This document shows, piece after piece, positions 52,221 through 60,806 of a DNA stretch of 64,000 nt. The notes under the pieces were generated by a model that was not told the DNA's origin, made no database searches, and saw only the letters and a list, made by a program, of their open reading frames with translations. The first letter of the stretch is position 1, and each line of letters opens with the position of its first letter. The stretch covers positions 40,072-104,071 of the forward strand of contig NZ_JBBKTX010000018.1 of the NCBI RefSeq assembly GCF_044962685.1, written 5' to 3'. The translations under genes and the position numbers were made by a program. The stretch comes from Oceanobacter antarcticus (GTDB lineage: Bacteria; Pseudomonadota; Gammaproteobacteria; Pseudomonadales; Oceanobacteraceae).

Positions 52221-52868
52221 TCAGTCCGTGACTGTATTCTGCGAGTGGTGGCTGGCCATCTGATAGGAAAGCGGTTGGGCGTAATGCAGGGCAATCAATG
52301 CCAGGGTCAGCCCTGCCATCTGGGCCGCAGGGAGGATCGCTGACTGGGTTGCCTGACCAATACAGAGCAGCAGCCAGGCCGCCAGGGGGAAATAGACATT
52401 TTGCCAGCGGCGCTTGTTATGGGTGATAGTGCTGGTTTGACGTAACAGCCAGGGTAAAAGCAGTGTCACCAGGCCAGCGGCAAGGGTCAGTATCAGCACC
52501 CAATCGAGGGCATTGCTACGGCGGGCCAGTTCGAACACCACACACCAGCCAAGGAATATTCGCCCCCAGACTTGCCGATTCCAGTTGTGGCCCAAGCGCT
52601 CTGTCAGATGACTGCAGACCAGCATGGGTAACGCGGCATACAGACTCAGCTGTTGCATCAGCAAGTCGGTTTGTTGCAGCGCATCGCCAGCCAGCCATGG
52701 TGTTAGTCCAGAGGACAGCAGTGAGGCGATACCATAGCCGACTAATATCAACCCGGCAGCAAAGCGTCCTGCGGCAGAGCCAGGCCATTGACGGGCAGTG
52801 GCCGGACGATTCTGCCAGCTTGATAGCAGTGCGGCAGCCAGAAGACAAAGCGCGACCAGCATCATCAC
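52221..52868 (-). CDS. Unknown seven-helix membrane protein
   Basis: A 215-residue protein with about seven hydrophobic segments spread evenly and almost no soluble part. I do not recognise the family. Its start overlaps the hemL stop by 4 nt, so it is translated with hemL and may serve the same tetrapyrrole or membrane context. It converges with the TPR lipoprotein gene, with four bases between the stops. Confidence 0.7.
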   Translation of the reverse strand: MMMLVALCLLAAALLSSWQNRPATARQWPGSAAGRFAAGLILVGYGIASLLSSGLTPWLAGDALQQTDLLMQQLSLYAALPMLVCSHLTERLGHNWNRQVWGRIFLGWCVVFELARRSNALDWVLILTLAAGLVTLLLPWLLRQTSTITHNKRRWQNVYFPLAAWLLLCIGQATQSAILPAAQMAGLTLALIALHYAQPLSYQMASHHSQNTVTD

Positions 52869-54160
52869 AGTGTTGCCATGACCTTATCGGCAGCGGCAAT
52901 GGTGAACTCAATGTCAGCTTCGGTATGGGCCAGTGACATGAATCCGGCTTCAAACGCCGAGGGTGCCAGGTACACGCCTTCTTCCAGCATGCCGTGGAAG
53001 AACTTGCCGAAACGGTCGGCGTTGCATTGGTCGGCGACCTGACGGAAGTTCTCTACCTTGTCCAGTTCGGTAAAGAACAGGCCAAACATGGAACCTGCCT
53101 TGTTAAAAGTGAACGGAATTCCGTGTTGGTCGGCGGCTGCCTGAAAACCTTCCAGTAGCTGGTCTACACGAGCGTTCAGTTGCTCATACACGCCGTCGCG
53201 CTGGATTTCTTTCAGCATCGCCAGCCCGGCGGCCATTGCCAGCGGGTTACCCGAGAGAGTACCGGCCTGATACACCGGTCCGAGTGGTGACAGGCACTCC
53301 ATGATGGCGCGCTTGCCGCCAAAAGCACCCACAGGTAAGCCGCCGCCAATCACTTTGCCCAGACAGGTCATGTCCGGGACGATGTCGTAGTAGGCTTGGG
53401 CTCCACCAAGTGCGACGCGGAAGCCGCTCATCACTTCGTCAAAAATCAGTACGATGCCGTGGACATCACACAATTCACGCAGCCCTTGCAGGAAGGATTT
53501 GTTCGGTGGAATGCAGTTCATGTTGCCGGCCACCGGCTCGATGATCACACAGGCAATCTGGTCGCCCATCCGGGAGAAACACTCGCGTACGCTGTCGAGG
53601 TTGTTGTAATCCAGTGTGATGGTGTGTTCTGCCACTGACGCCGGAACACCTGGGGACGTCGGTACGCCCAGCGTCATCATGCCGGAACCGGCCTTGACCA
53701 GCAGCGAGTCGGAATGGCCGTGGTAGCAGCCTTCGAATTTCACCAGCTTGTCGCGGCCGGTGTAGCCACGGGCCAGGCGAATGGCGCTCATGGTGGCCTC
53801 GGTGCCTGAGTTGACCATGCGTACCATAGCCATCGACGGAATCAGTTTGCACACTTCGCTGGCCATATCGCTTTCAATCGCGGTAGGAGCGCCAAAACTC
53901 AGGCCCATTACCATGCGTGCAGAGATCGCATCAAGAATCTGCGGCGCACTGTGCCCCAGAATCATTGGCCCCCAGGAACCGACATAATCGACGTAGCGGT
54001 TATCATCGACGTCATAGGCATAGGCACCCGCCGCGTGATCGAAAAAAATCGGCGTACCACCGACCCCCTTGAATGCGCGTACCGGGGAGTTTACGCCACC
54101 GGGAATATGCAGCTGGGCGGATTCAAACAGGGCCTGGGATTTGGTTGTGCTATAGCTCAT
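52865..54160 (-). CDS. hemL: Glutamate-1-semialdehyde 2,1-aminomutase
   Basis: A 431-residue PLP enzyme of the C5 haem pathway that makes 5-aminolevulinate. It has PGGVNSPVRAFKGVGG at the N-terminus, VNSGTEATMSAIRLARG, and the catalytic lysine in CLGKVIGGGLPVGAFGG. The ATG at 54160 is used, since the upstream open frame is not conserved-looking. It is followed by a 7-TM gene and preceded by hemJ. Confidence 0.96.
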   Translation of the reverse strand: MSYSTTKSQALFESAQLHIPGGVNSPVRAFKGVGGTPIFFDHAAGAYAYDVDDNRYVDYVGSWGPMILGHSAPQILDAISARMVMGLSFGAPTAIESDMASEVCKLIPSMAMVRMVNSGTEATMSAIRLARGYTGRDKLVKFEGCYHGHSDSLLVKAGSGMMTLGVPTSPGVPASVAEHTITLDYNNLDSVRECFSRMGDQIACVIIEPVAGNMNCIPPNKSFLQGLRELCDVHGIVLIFDEVMSGFRVALGGAQAYYDIVPDMTCLGKVIGGGLPVGAFGGKRAIMECLSPLGPVYQAGTLSGNPLAMAAGLAMLKEIQRDGVYEQLNARVDQLLEGFQAAADQHGIPFTFNKAGSMFGLFFTELDKVENFRQVADQCNADRFGKFFHGMLEEGVYLAPSAFEAGFMSLAHTEADIEFTIAAADKVMATL

Positions 54161-54235
54161 GGAGTTCTCTCTTGAATCTGTTTCGGTGCTTGCTGTTTTC
54201 GTATTTGGCACCGGAATCGAAAAATTGGCAGTGTG

Positions 54236-54658
54236 TTAAAACGGCCTCACCACCACCAGTATCACCACCGCAATCAAAATAACTACCGGCAGTTCGTTAA
54301 ACCAGCGGTACCACACATGACTGCGGTGGTTTTGATCGTTGTTGAACATCTGGTTCAGTTTGCCGCAATACAGGTGATAGCCGACCAGCAACGCGACCAA
54401 CATCAGCTTGACGTGCATCCAGCCACTGTTCAGGTAGTAATCGGGGTTGAAGCTGATCAGCCAGATGCCCAGTACGATGACCACCACCATGGAAGGCCAC
54501 ATGATGCCGCGATACAGTTTGCGCTCCATAATCTTGAAACGCTCACGGGAAGCCGTGTCATCAGCTGCGGCATGGTAAACGTACAGCCGTGGCAAATAGA
54601 AAATACCTGCGAACCAGGTGATCACGGCAATAATATGGAAGGCCTTGACCCAAAGCAT
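54236..54658 (-). CDS. hemJ: Protoporphyrinogen IX oxidase HemJ
   Basis: A 140-residue, four-helix membrane protein starting MLWVKAFHIIAVITWFAGIF, the conserved HemJ N-terminus with the haem-binding histidine (His8). It converts protoporphyrinogen IX to protoporphyrin IX, so it works in the same pathway as hemL next door. The ATG at 54658 is selected because AGGA lies 8 nt upstream; the open frame extends further but overlaps the ClC gene. Confidence 0.9.
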   Translation of the reverse strand: MLWVKAFHIIAVITWFAGIFYLPRLYVYHAAADDTASRERFKIMERKLYRGIMWPSMVVVIVLGIWLISFNPDYYLNSGWMHVKLMLVALLVGYHLYCGKLNQMFNNDQNHRSHVWYRWFNELPVVILIAVVILVVVRPF

Positions 54659-54699
54659 AGGTAACATCCTGAATGGCGCAGCAGCACAATGGCTATCCG

Positions 54700-56514
54700 C
54701 TAACGAATAATTTGTGGCCGGTAGCGGTAGTGGCGTTCGATCATTTCCCGCGATACCAGCCCTACACAAGGGCCTTGGCCCTTGCGTGAATCCGGATCGC
54801 GACGATACACCGCCAGCCACTGTAAGTCATGGGTCTGCATCAGATCGAGGGCATCTTGCAGGTTGGCTTTTAGTGCAATACGGCCGACGCTGAAACGCTC
54901 TGCCGGAATCTTCAGCAGGTCGATAGCGGCTGACGACGGAGCGCTGTCAGCAGTGTTGTCGGTGATGCCATGAATACATTCTGCCAGTTCGGCGGTCGGT
55001 AATATGAGTTGTTCATCTTCAACGTAGAGCCAATCGGTGTGCTGGTCGATCAGCTGTTCGGCGGAGGTCGGGTGGAGCTGACGAGGGGTTACTGCCATCG
55101 ATCGGGTCAGGGCTTCGGCTACCCAGGTGCTGCGTAACATCATTTGTACCGGATGGGGCGGCTGATACAAACCGTTATTGCCCAGTTGGGCCTGAAAGAT
55201 GGACGGCTGGCGAAAAATTTCACTGGCGACCAGTGTCGCGATCACAATGGCCAACATGCTGGGCATAATAATATGCGGGTTGGCGGTTAACTCCAGCAAG
55301 GCAACCAGCGCCGCCAGCGGTGCCCGCAGCACGGCTCCCATCATGGCACCCATGCCCAGCATGACGTAAAACCCGATTTCAGCCGGGTAGTCGGGCACCC
55401 ACAACAGCGACAGCTTGCCCATCATTCCTCCCACCAAGGCCCCCATAAACAGGGTTGGGCCAATCAGTCCGGCAGGAAAGCCGACCGCTGCTGCCCAGGC
55501 CGCCAGCACCAGTTTACCGACCAGCAATCCGGCAAACAGGCCAATGGCGACATTGCCAGCCAGAGCGGCGTTTACGGTATCGTAACCGATCCCCAGAATG
55601 CCGGGCAGCCACCAGGCGATGGCGGCAGTGGTGAGAGTCAGTCCTCCCCATTTGGCCCAGAGTGGGTAAGATGCGAGGGCCTGAAGGCGGGTTGTCAAAT
55701 AAATAAACCCGGCCGCCAGGAGGCCACAAATCAGCCCAAGGGCAACGACGTAGAGTAATTCGACCAGTGAATGCATTGCCAATGGCGGGACATCGAACGC
55801 GGTATCAGCGCCAAATACCATCTGACTGATCACTGCCCCAGCGACGGAGGCCAAAATAATCGGAATAAAACCGCGCAGGTTGTATTCCAGCAGCACTACT
55901 TCCATGGCAAAAATCACCCCGGCCATCGGGGTGTTAAAGGACGCCGCGATGGCACTGGCGACACCAGCTCCAGCGAGAATCCTGAGTCGGTGATGGGCAA
56001 CACCGGCGGCCTGCCCCAATTGGCTAGCCGTACCTGCTCCGAGGTGAATCGCCGGACCTTCACGGCCAACGCTGTGGCCACTGAGCAGCGCAATAGCGGC
56101 GGCAAACCACTGCAGCAGCAGGTTGGTTCTGGGCATATAGCCCTGGTGGCGCTCCATCCGCATCAAGACGTGGGTTACGCCAACACTGCGTTGTTCGGGG
56201 GTCATGGGTTGAAACAGCAAAATCAGTAACAGGCCTCCCCCCAGTAGCAGAGCAACGCGGGTGACGGCACTGAGCGCTTCATAGTCATCTTCACTCGCCA
56301 TTGGCAAAAAGACTTCCAGTGGCCAGGCAATGGCGAGGCGAAACAGGGTGATCACCAGTGCGGCTGCAATACCTGCCAACAGTGCCAATACCGCGAGTCC
56401 AAGCTGGTTGTCGGATAACGCCAGATGCTGTAGCCATTGCTGGCTGCGGGCTTTTAATAGCAAACCAATCCCCTGGTGTTTGCAAGGAATGTGCAACGTG
56501 ACTGGAAGGTGCAC
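54700..56514 (-). CDS. ClC-family chloride channel or antiporter
   Basis: A protein of up to 604 residues with the ClC core of about 11 to 12 membrane segments. Selectivity motifs are GHSVGREGPAIHLG (with the gating glutamate) and GFPAGLIGPTLFMG. A C-terminal soluble region with a CBS-like segment (ALDLMQTHDLQWLAVYRRD) follows. Bacterial relatives exchange chloride for protons. No ATG lies near the start; the frame begins with a GTG at 56514 and the true start may be a later GTG or TTG. It is divergent from argC, whose start is 80 bp away. Confidence 0.88.
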   Translation of the reverse strand: MHLPVTLHIPCKHQGIGLLLKARSQQWLQHLALSDNQLGLAVLALLAGIAAALVITLFRLAIAWPLEVFLPMASEDDYEALSAVTRVALLLGGGLLLILLFQPMTPEQRSVGVTHVLMRMERHQGYMPRTNLLLQWFAAAIALLSGHSVGREGPAIHLGAGTASQLGQAAGVAHHRLRILAGAGVASAIAASFNTPMAGVIFAMEVVLLEYNLRGFIPIILASVAGAVISQMVFGADTAFDVPPLAMHSLVELLYVVALGLICGLLAAGFIYLTTRLQALASYPLWAKWGGLTLTTAAIAWWLPGILGIGYDTVNAALAGNVAIGLFAGLLVGKLVLAAWAAAVGFPAGLIGPTLFMGALVGGMMGKLSLLWVPDYPAEIGFYVMLGMGAMMGAVLRAPLAALVALLELTANPHIIMPSMLAIVIATLVASEIFRQPSIFQAQLGNNGLYQPPHPVQMMLRSTWVAEALTRSMAVTPRQLHPTSAEQLIDQHTDWLYVEDEQLILPTAELAECIHGITDNTADSAPSSAAIDLLKIPAERFSVGRIALKANLQDALDLMQTHDLQWLAVYRRDPDSRKGQGPCVGLVSREMIERHYRYRPQIIR

Positions 56515-56593
56515 AAAGAAGCGGTATTATAAGCGGCTTCGGGATGAACTGCCCCCGCTCATGGCAGGAAATGGTTTAAACAGAGGTAATCAC

Positions 56594-57631
56594 GTGATCA
56601 AAGTAGGTATTGTTGGTGGCACCGGCTATACAGGTGTGGAATTGCTACGCATCCTGGTCAACCATCCAGGCGTCGAACTGTGCGTGATTACCTCTCGAAG
56701 TGAAGCAGGTACACCGGTTGCAGACATGTACCCGAATTTGCGTGGCCACACCGAACTGAAATTTACCGTGCCCGATACCGCCACACTGGGCGCGTGTGAC
56801 GTGGTATTTTTTGCCACACCACACGGCGTTGCCCACTCACTGGCGGCGGAGATTCTGGCTACCGGAACCCGTGTTATCGATCTGTCTGCCGATTTCCGTA
56901 TACAGGACGCCGACGAATGGGAAGCCTGGTACGGCCAGCCTCATGGTGCCCGCGAGCTGTTGCCGGAAGCTGTCTATGGCTTGCCAGAAGTGAAACGCGA
57001 TGATATTCGTACCGCGCGGCTGCTTGCCGTACCTGGTTGTTATCCAACTTCTGTGCAGTTGGGTTATTTACCGCTGCTGGAAAACAACCTGCTGCCAGAG
57101 CAAACCCTGATTGCCGATTGCAAATCTGGTGTTTCCGGTGCGGGCCGTGGCGCGAAGGTCGGCTCGTTGTTGTGTGAAACCAGTGAATCAGTGATGGCGT
57201 ATGGGGTTGCGGGTCACCGTCATTTGCCGGAAATCCGTCAGGGCTTGGCCTGGTTTGCGGGCAAGCCGGTAAGTTTGACCTTTGTGCCGCACTTGATGCC
57301 AATGGTACGGGGCATACATTCTACCCTGTATGCCTTTGCACCGGATCTCGACGCCAGTGTGGATCTGCAGACGCTTTATGAAGAGCGTTACGTGAACGAG
57401 CCGTTTGTGGATGTGATGCCTGCAGGCAGTCATCCGGCCACGCGTAGTGTAAAAGGCAGCAACATGTGCCGTATCGCAGTGCACCATCATGCCGATACCG
57501 GCCAGATTGTGGTGCTGTCGGTGATCGACAACCTGGTGAAAGGCGCTTCCGGTCAGGCGGTACAAAACATGAACCTGATGTTTGGCCTGGATGAAACAGC
57601 GGGTCTGAATCATGTTGCGTTGATGCCATGA
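56594..57631 (+). CDS. argC: N-acetyl-gamma-glutamyl-phosphate reductase
   Basis: A 345-residue NADPH-dependent enzyme of arginine synthesis. It begins VIKVGIVGGTGYTGVELLR (the Rossmann fold) and has the catalytic cysteine in AVPGCYPTSVQLG, plus HRHLPEI and the GVSGAGRGAK loop. The start is the GTG at 56594, eight bases after GAGG; an earlier open frame is antisense to the ClC gene. First gene of a block conserved in Pseudomonas (argC, DUF6776, bactofilin, erpA, anmK, M23 peptidase, tyrS). Confidence 0.95.
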   Translation: MIKVGIVGGTGYTGVELLRILVNHPGVELCVITSRSEAGTPVADMYPNLRGHTELKFTVPDTATLGACDVVFFATPHGVAHSLAAEILATGTRVIDLSADFRIQDADEWEAWYGQPHGARELLPEAVYGLPEVKRDDIRTARLLAVPGCYPTSVQLGYLPLLENNLLPEQTLIADCKSGVSGAGRGAKVGSLLCETSESVMAYGVAGHRHLPEIRQGLAWFAGKPVSLTFVPHLMPMVRGIHSTLYAFAPDLDASVDLQTLYEERYVNEPFVDVMPAGSHPATRSVKGSNMCRIAVHHHADTGQIVVLSVIDNLVKGASGQAVQNMNLMFGLDETAGLNHVALMP

Positions 57632-57662
57632 TCTATTCAAGGGCGGTTAGCAAGGAGCCATC

Positions 57663-58400
57663 ATGGCTTTGAATAAAGGGGCTGCTGTGTTGGGCAGCCT
57701 GCAAGACGAGCTGGTTATTTCCCGACGTCGTCCGGGGCGGGAACTGCGTACCCGCTTCTGGATGCTGTTACTGTTGTTATTGGCTGTCGGCAGCGGCTTT
57801 GCCGGAGGCTGGCTTGGCAGCATCCGTATGCTGGAGTCATTGCAGGCGCAGCGGGATCAACTGTTGAGTGATCTCTCGCGTAATGAACAGACCATTACGG
57901 ATCTGACCCAACACGTTGGTATTCTCGAAAAAGGCGGTGAAGTGGATCGCTACGCCGCCGATTCAGTGCGTGGTTCGATTCGTAGCCTGGAGCAACAGGT
58001 GGATGACCTGGAACAGGATGTCGCGTTTTACAAAAGCATTATGGATCCGGATGCGGCCGAGAAAGGGCTGCGAATTCATGATCTGCAGTTGGTTGGCCTC
58101 AACGATGGTCGTTATCAGTACCGACTGATGTTGACCCAGGTGGCCGATAACGGTAATACGATTGCTGGAACCATCACGGCCAACGTCGTCGGCCTGAATG
58201 ATAACGGCGTCAGTGCGACCATGCCTTTGGTGCAGCTGGATGCCGCATTTACAGGCAAATTCCGTTTCCGTTATTTCCAGGAATTGTCTGGTGAATTGGC
58301 GTTACCGGATGGCTTTACTCCTCAAAGAGTGAACGTGGTCGCTCAGTCGACTGGCAAAAAAGCCCGCCGTACCGAACAAACCTATGATTGGACCTTATAA
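57663..58400 (+). CDS. DUF6776-like membrane-anchored coiled-coil protein
   Basis: A 245-residue protein with one membrane helix (about residues 32-54), a coiled-coil segment (about 55-125, including LEQQVDDLEQDVAFYKSI) and a beta-rich C-terminal domain. It sits upstream of bactofilin, where a DUF6776 family member is often found. Function unknown; a link to the bactofilin scaffold is likely from position. Confidence 0.75.
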   Translation: MALNKGAAVLGSLQDELVISRRRPGRELRTRFWMLLLLLLAVGSGFAGGWLGSIRMLESLQAQRDQLLSDLSRNEQTITDLTQHVGILEKGGEVDRYAADSVRGSIRSLEQQVDDLEQDVAFYKSIMDPDAAEKGLRIHDLQLVGLNDGRYQYRLMLTQVADNGNTIAGTITANVVGLNDNGVSATMPLVQLDAAFTGKFRFRYFQELSGELALPDGFTPQRVNVVAQSTGKKARRTEQTYDWTL

Positions 58401-58411
58401 GGAACCCCTGC

Positions 58412-58831
58412 ATGTTTAGCGCAAAAGACAAAAGCTCCAACGTCCAGTACGACACGCTGATTTCTTCCAAAACCGAAATTACCGGGGATATTCATTTTTC
58501 CGGCGGCTTGCATGTTGACGGTGTTATCAAGGGTAACCTGATGGCTGACGCGGGCAGCAGCGCGGTGGTTCGAGTGAGTAACAAAGGCCGCGTTGAGGGG
58601 CAAATACACGCTCCGAATATCATTATTAATGGCCCGGTGATCGGTGACATACATGCGGGTGAATATATCGAGCTGGCGAAAGACGCTCAGGTAACAGGCG
58701 ATGTTTATTACCAGATGATGGAAATGGTATTGGGCGCTTCGGTGAATGGCCAGCTTAAGCATCAGGCGACGGAGGCTCCGGTCAAAAAAGGCAAAGCAGC
58801 ACAGACTGTCTTGCTGGATAAAGTTGACTGA
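58412..58831 (+). CDS. Bactofilin, polymer-forming cytoskeletal protein
   Basis: A 139-residue bactofilin with a short N-terminus and a central beta-helix built of repeats such as GDIHFSGGLHVDGVIKGNL and GRVEGQIHAPNIIINGPVIG. Bactofilins polymerise without nucleotides and position wall enzymes or appendages. It starts 11 bp after the preceding gene with AAGGAA as ribosome binding site. Confidence 0.92.
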   Translation: MFSAKDKSSNVQYDTLISSKTEITGDIHFSGGLHVDGVIKGNLMADAGSSAVVRVSNKGRVEGQIHAPNIIINGPVIGDIHAGEYIELAKDAQVTGDVYYQMMEMVLGASVNGQLKHQATEAPVKKGKAAQTVLLDKVD

Positions 58832-58907
58832 AATGGTCGGGTAATCGCATAATGAGGGTATTATCAGGCTGAGCCAGAGTCCTACCCATACCCATAAGAG
58901 TCCAACC

Positions 58908-59255
58908 ATGAATGCTGTCGTATCTGCTGATCCCATCGAATTGACCGCGACTGCCGAGGGCAAGGTCAGAGAGTTGCTGATTGACGAAGCCGACGATCAG
59001 TTGTGTCTGCGAGTCTTTGTTACTGGTGGCGGCTGTTCCGGGTTTCAGTATGGTTTTACGTTTGATGATGAGCGGGCTGAGGATGATTGCCTGATCGAGC
59101 GGGATGGCGTTCGTGTACTGGTTGACTCTCTCAGTTACAGTTACCTGGCGGGTTCGGTTATCGACTATCAAGAAGGTCTGGAAGGCTCCCGGTTTGTTGT
59201 TAACAACCCGGCTGCAACGGCAACCTGTGGTTGCGGTTCGTCGTTTTCTGTCTGA
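58908..59255 (+). CDS. erpA: Iron-sulfur cluster insertion protein ErpA
   Basis: A 115-residue A-type Fe-S carrier with all three cluster cysteines: GGGCSGFQYGF and the C-terminal TCGCGSSF. It transfers clusters to apoproteins such as IspG. The following decayed gene starts at the stop (TGATG overlap). Confidence 0.96.
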   Translation: MNAVVSADPIELTATAEGKVRELLIDEADDQLCLRVFVTGGGCSGFQYGFTFDDERAEDDCLIERDGVRVLVDSLSYSYLAGSVIDYQEGLEGSRFVVNNPAATATCGCGSSFSV

Positions 59256-59682
59256 TGCTGACATTCTATCGGACGTTTTTTGTCCAACGGCTGTCGGCTG
59301 CTGCTTTACTGGCGGCACCATGGGTCTGGGCTGGCCCTGAAGCTGAAGTCCTGGAACCCGTGATGCAGTCCAATTCTCTTCTTTCCCCCGGTATCAGGCC
59401 AATATTGAGCTTCACTCTGCTGCGGAACAGCTGAATTGGCTCTTTTTTGAGCAAATTCTCGTTAAACAGAACCACTATTCGTCCCAATCTTTGCGCAAAA
59501 AACGCTCAAGCCAGTCTTTCCCTCGCGATGAGCGCCTAAGTCCGACAGGCTCCTAGGTTTGTAAATTCTGGCTCAGCAGCCGTCGTCTGATTCGTGATGA
59601 CTTCCCTGCCTTTATTAACTATGTCACCGATAGCCACCACGAAGTCCAGCGTCTGCAGTCGTCGGGTAACGCCTTTTTCTGA
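59255..59682 (+). pseudogene. Decayed gene for a secreted protein, coupled to erpA
   Basis: An ATG overlapping the erpA stop (TGATG at 59253) opens a frame that begins with a good signal peptide (MLTFYRTFFVQRLSAAALLA, then APWVWAG) but ends at 59434. A second, overlapping frame (about 59347-59553) reads YQANIELHSAAEQLNWLFF, EQILVKQNHYSSQSL and so on to a TAG at 59554. The same frame then continues as FWLSSRRLIRDDFPAFINYV to a TGA at 59680-59682. The pieces look like one gene broken by a frameshift near 59390 and one nonsense codon. I do not recognise the family. Two independent lesions favour genuine decay over a sequencing slip. Confidence 0.55.
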
Positions 59683-59702
59683 ATGACAGTCCATCGTGCG
59701 CT

Positions 59703-60806
59703 TCAAGCCGGGTAAATGGCCCCCAGAATTCTTGGGCCACTGGCTCCGGTTACCAACGGCAGATTGCCTGGTAGCAAATCCAGGGTCTGTTTGGCCAGCC
59801 AGGCAAAAGCTGCGGCTTCTATCCAATCCGGGTGAATACCGGCGTCTGCTGTACTGATAACGTGATGGTCTGGCAAGAGGGTTGTAATTCGGTCTATCAG
59901 GCAGCGGTTGTGAATCCCCCCCCCACATACCAGCAGCTCTCCTTGCATATGGCCAAAACGCTGCACGGCGATCGCAATGCTCCGGGCTGTCCACTCGGTC
60001 AGGGTAGCGAGTGCATCGGCAGCGGTCAGCGTGTGTAATTGGTGTTCAAGGTGCTGTAGCAGGAACAGTTCACGACCGGTGCTTTTGGGCGGCGATAGGG
60101 CAAAGAAGGGGTGGGACAGCCATTCGGCAACTAATGTCTGGTTGATCTGGCCGGTTGCGGCGATATCACCATTCTGATCGCAGGGCTGGTTCAGGTAACG
60201 CTGGCAGTAATCATCCATCAAGGCGTTGCCTGGCCCGGTGTCAAATCCGAGGGTGTTGTTTCCGGCGAGAACGGTCAGATTGGCAATACCGCCAATATTC
60301 AGCACCATACGTCGATGCCCTGGCTGTTCAAATACCAGCTGGTGGAATGCCGGCACCAATGGTGCGCCCTGCCCTCCTGCGGCGACATCGCGGCGTCTGA
60401 AATCCGCAACACAGCAAATACCACTGTGTTCTGCGATCCATGACGGGTCTCCCACTTGCCAGGTGATGCCATCGGGCTGGCTCTGATGTCTCAGGGTGTG
60501 GCCATGGCTGCCAATCGCGGTTATGTCAGCGGCGAGAATATGACAGTTTTCCAGTAGTTGTTGCACAGCCGTCACGCTGGCTGCGGCGATAAAGCGGTCG
60601 AGACGCATCATCTCGTTTACCGGCAGCTGTTCGGCAACCGCACAGTGTCTGAGCCAGTATTGTTTATCGCGGGCGTAGGGCAGGGACACAAACCCGCAGG
60701 TGGTAAAGCCGCTGACGTCGCTGCGAGTCAGTACCGCGTCCATGCTGTCGGCGCTGGTGCCAGACATTAGTCCGATAAACAAGCGCGCCGTGGTCGCTGG
60801 CATCAC
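59703..60806 (-). CDS. anmK: Anhydro-N-acetylmuramic acid kinase
   Basis: A 367-residue sugar kinase recycling anhydroMurNAc from the cell wall to MurNAc-6-phosphate. It has GLMSGTSADSMDAVL near the N-terminus and GFDTGPGNALMD and ELLVCGGGIHNRCL later. It overlaps the upstream M23 peptidase gene by 4 nt, so two wall-recycling functions are coupled. Confidence 0.95.
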   Translation of the reverse strand: MMPATTARLFIGLMSGTSADSMDAVLTRSDVSGFTTCGFVSLPYARDKQYWLRHCAVAEQLPVNEMMRLDRFIAAASVTAVQQLLENCHILAADITAIGSHGHTLRHQSQPDGITWQVGDPSWIAEHSGICCVADFRRRDVAAGGQGAPLVPAFHQLVFEQPGHRRMVLNIGGIANLTVLAGNNTLGFDTGPGNALMDDYCQRYLNQPCDQNGDIAATGQINQTLVAEWLSHPFFALSPPKSTGRELFLLQHLEHQLHTLTAADALATLTEWTARSIAIAVQRFGHMQGELLVCGGGIHNRCLIDRITTLLPDHHVISTADAGIHPDWIEAAAFAWLAKQTLDLLPGNLPLVTGASGPRILGAIYPA

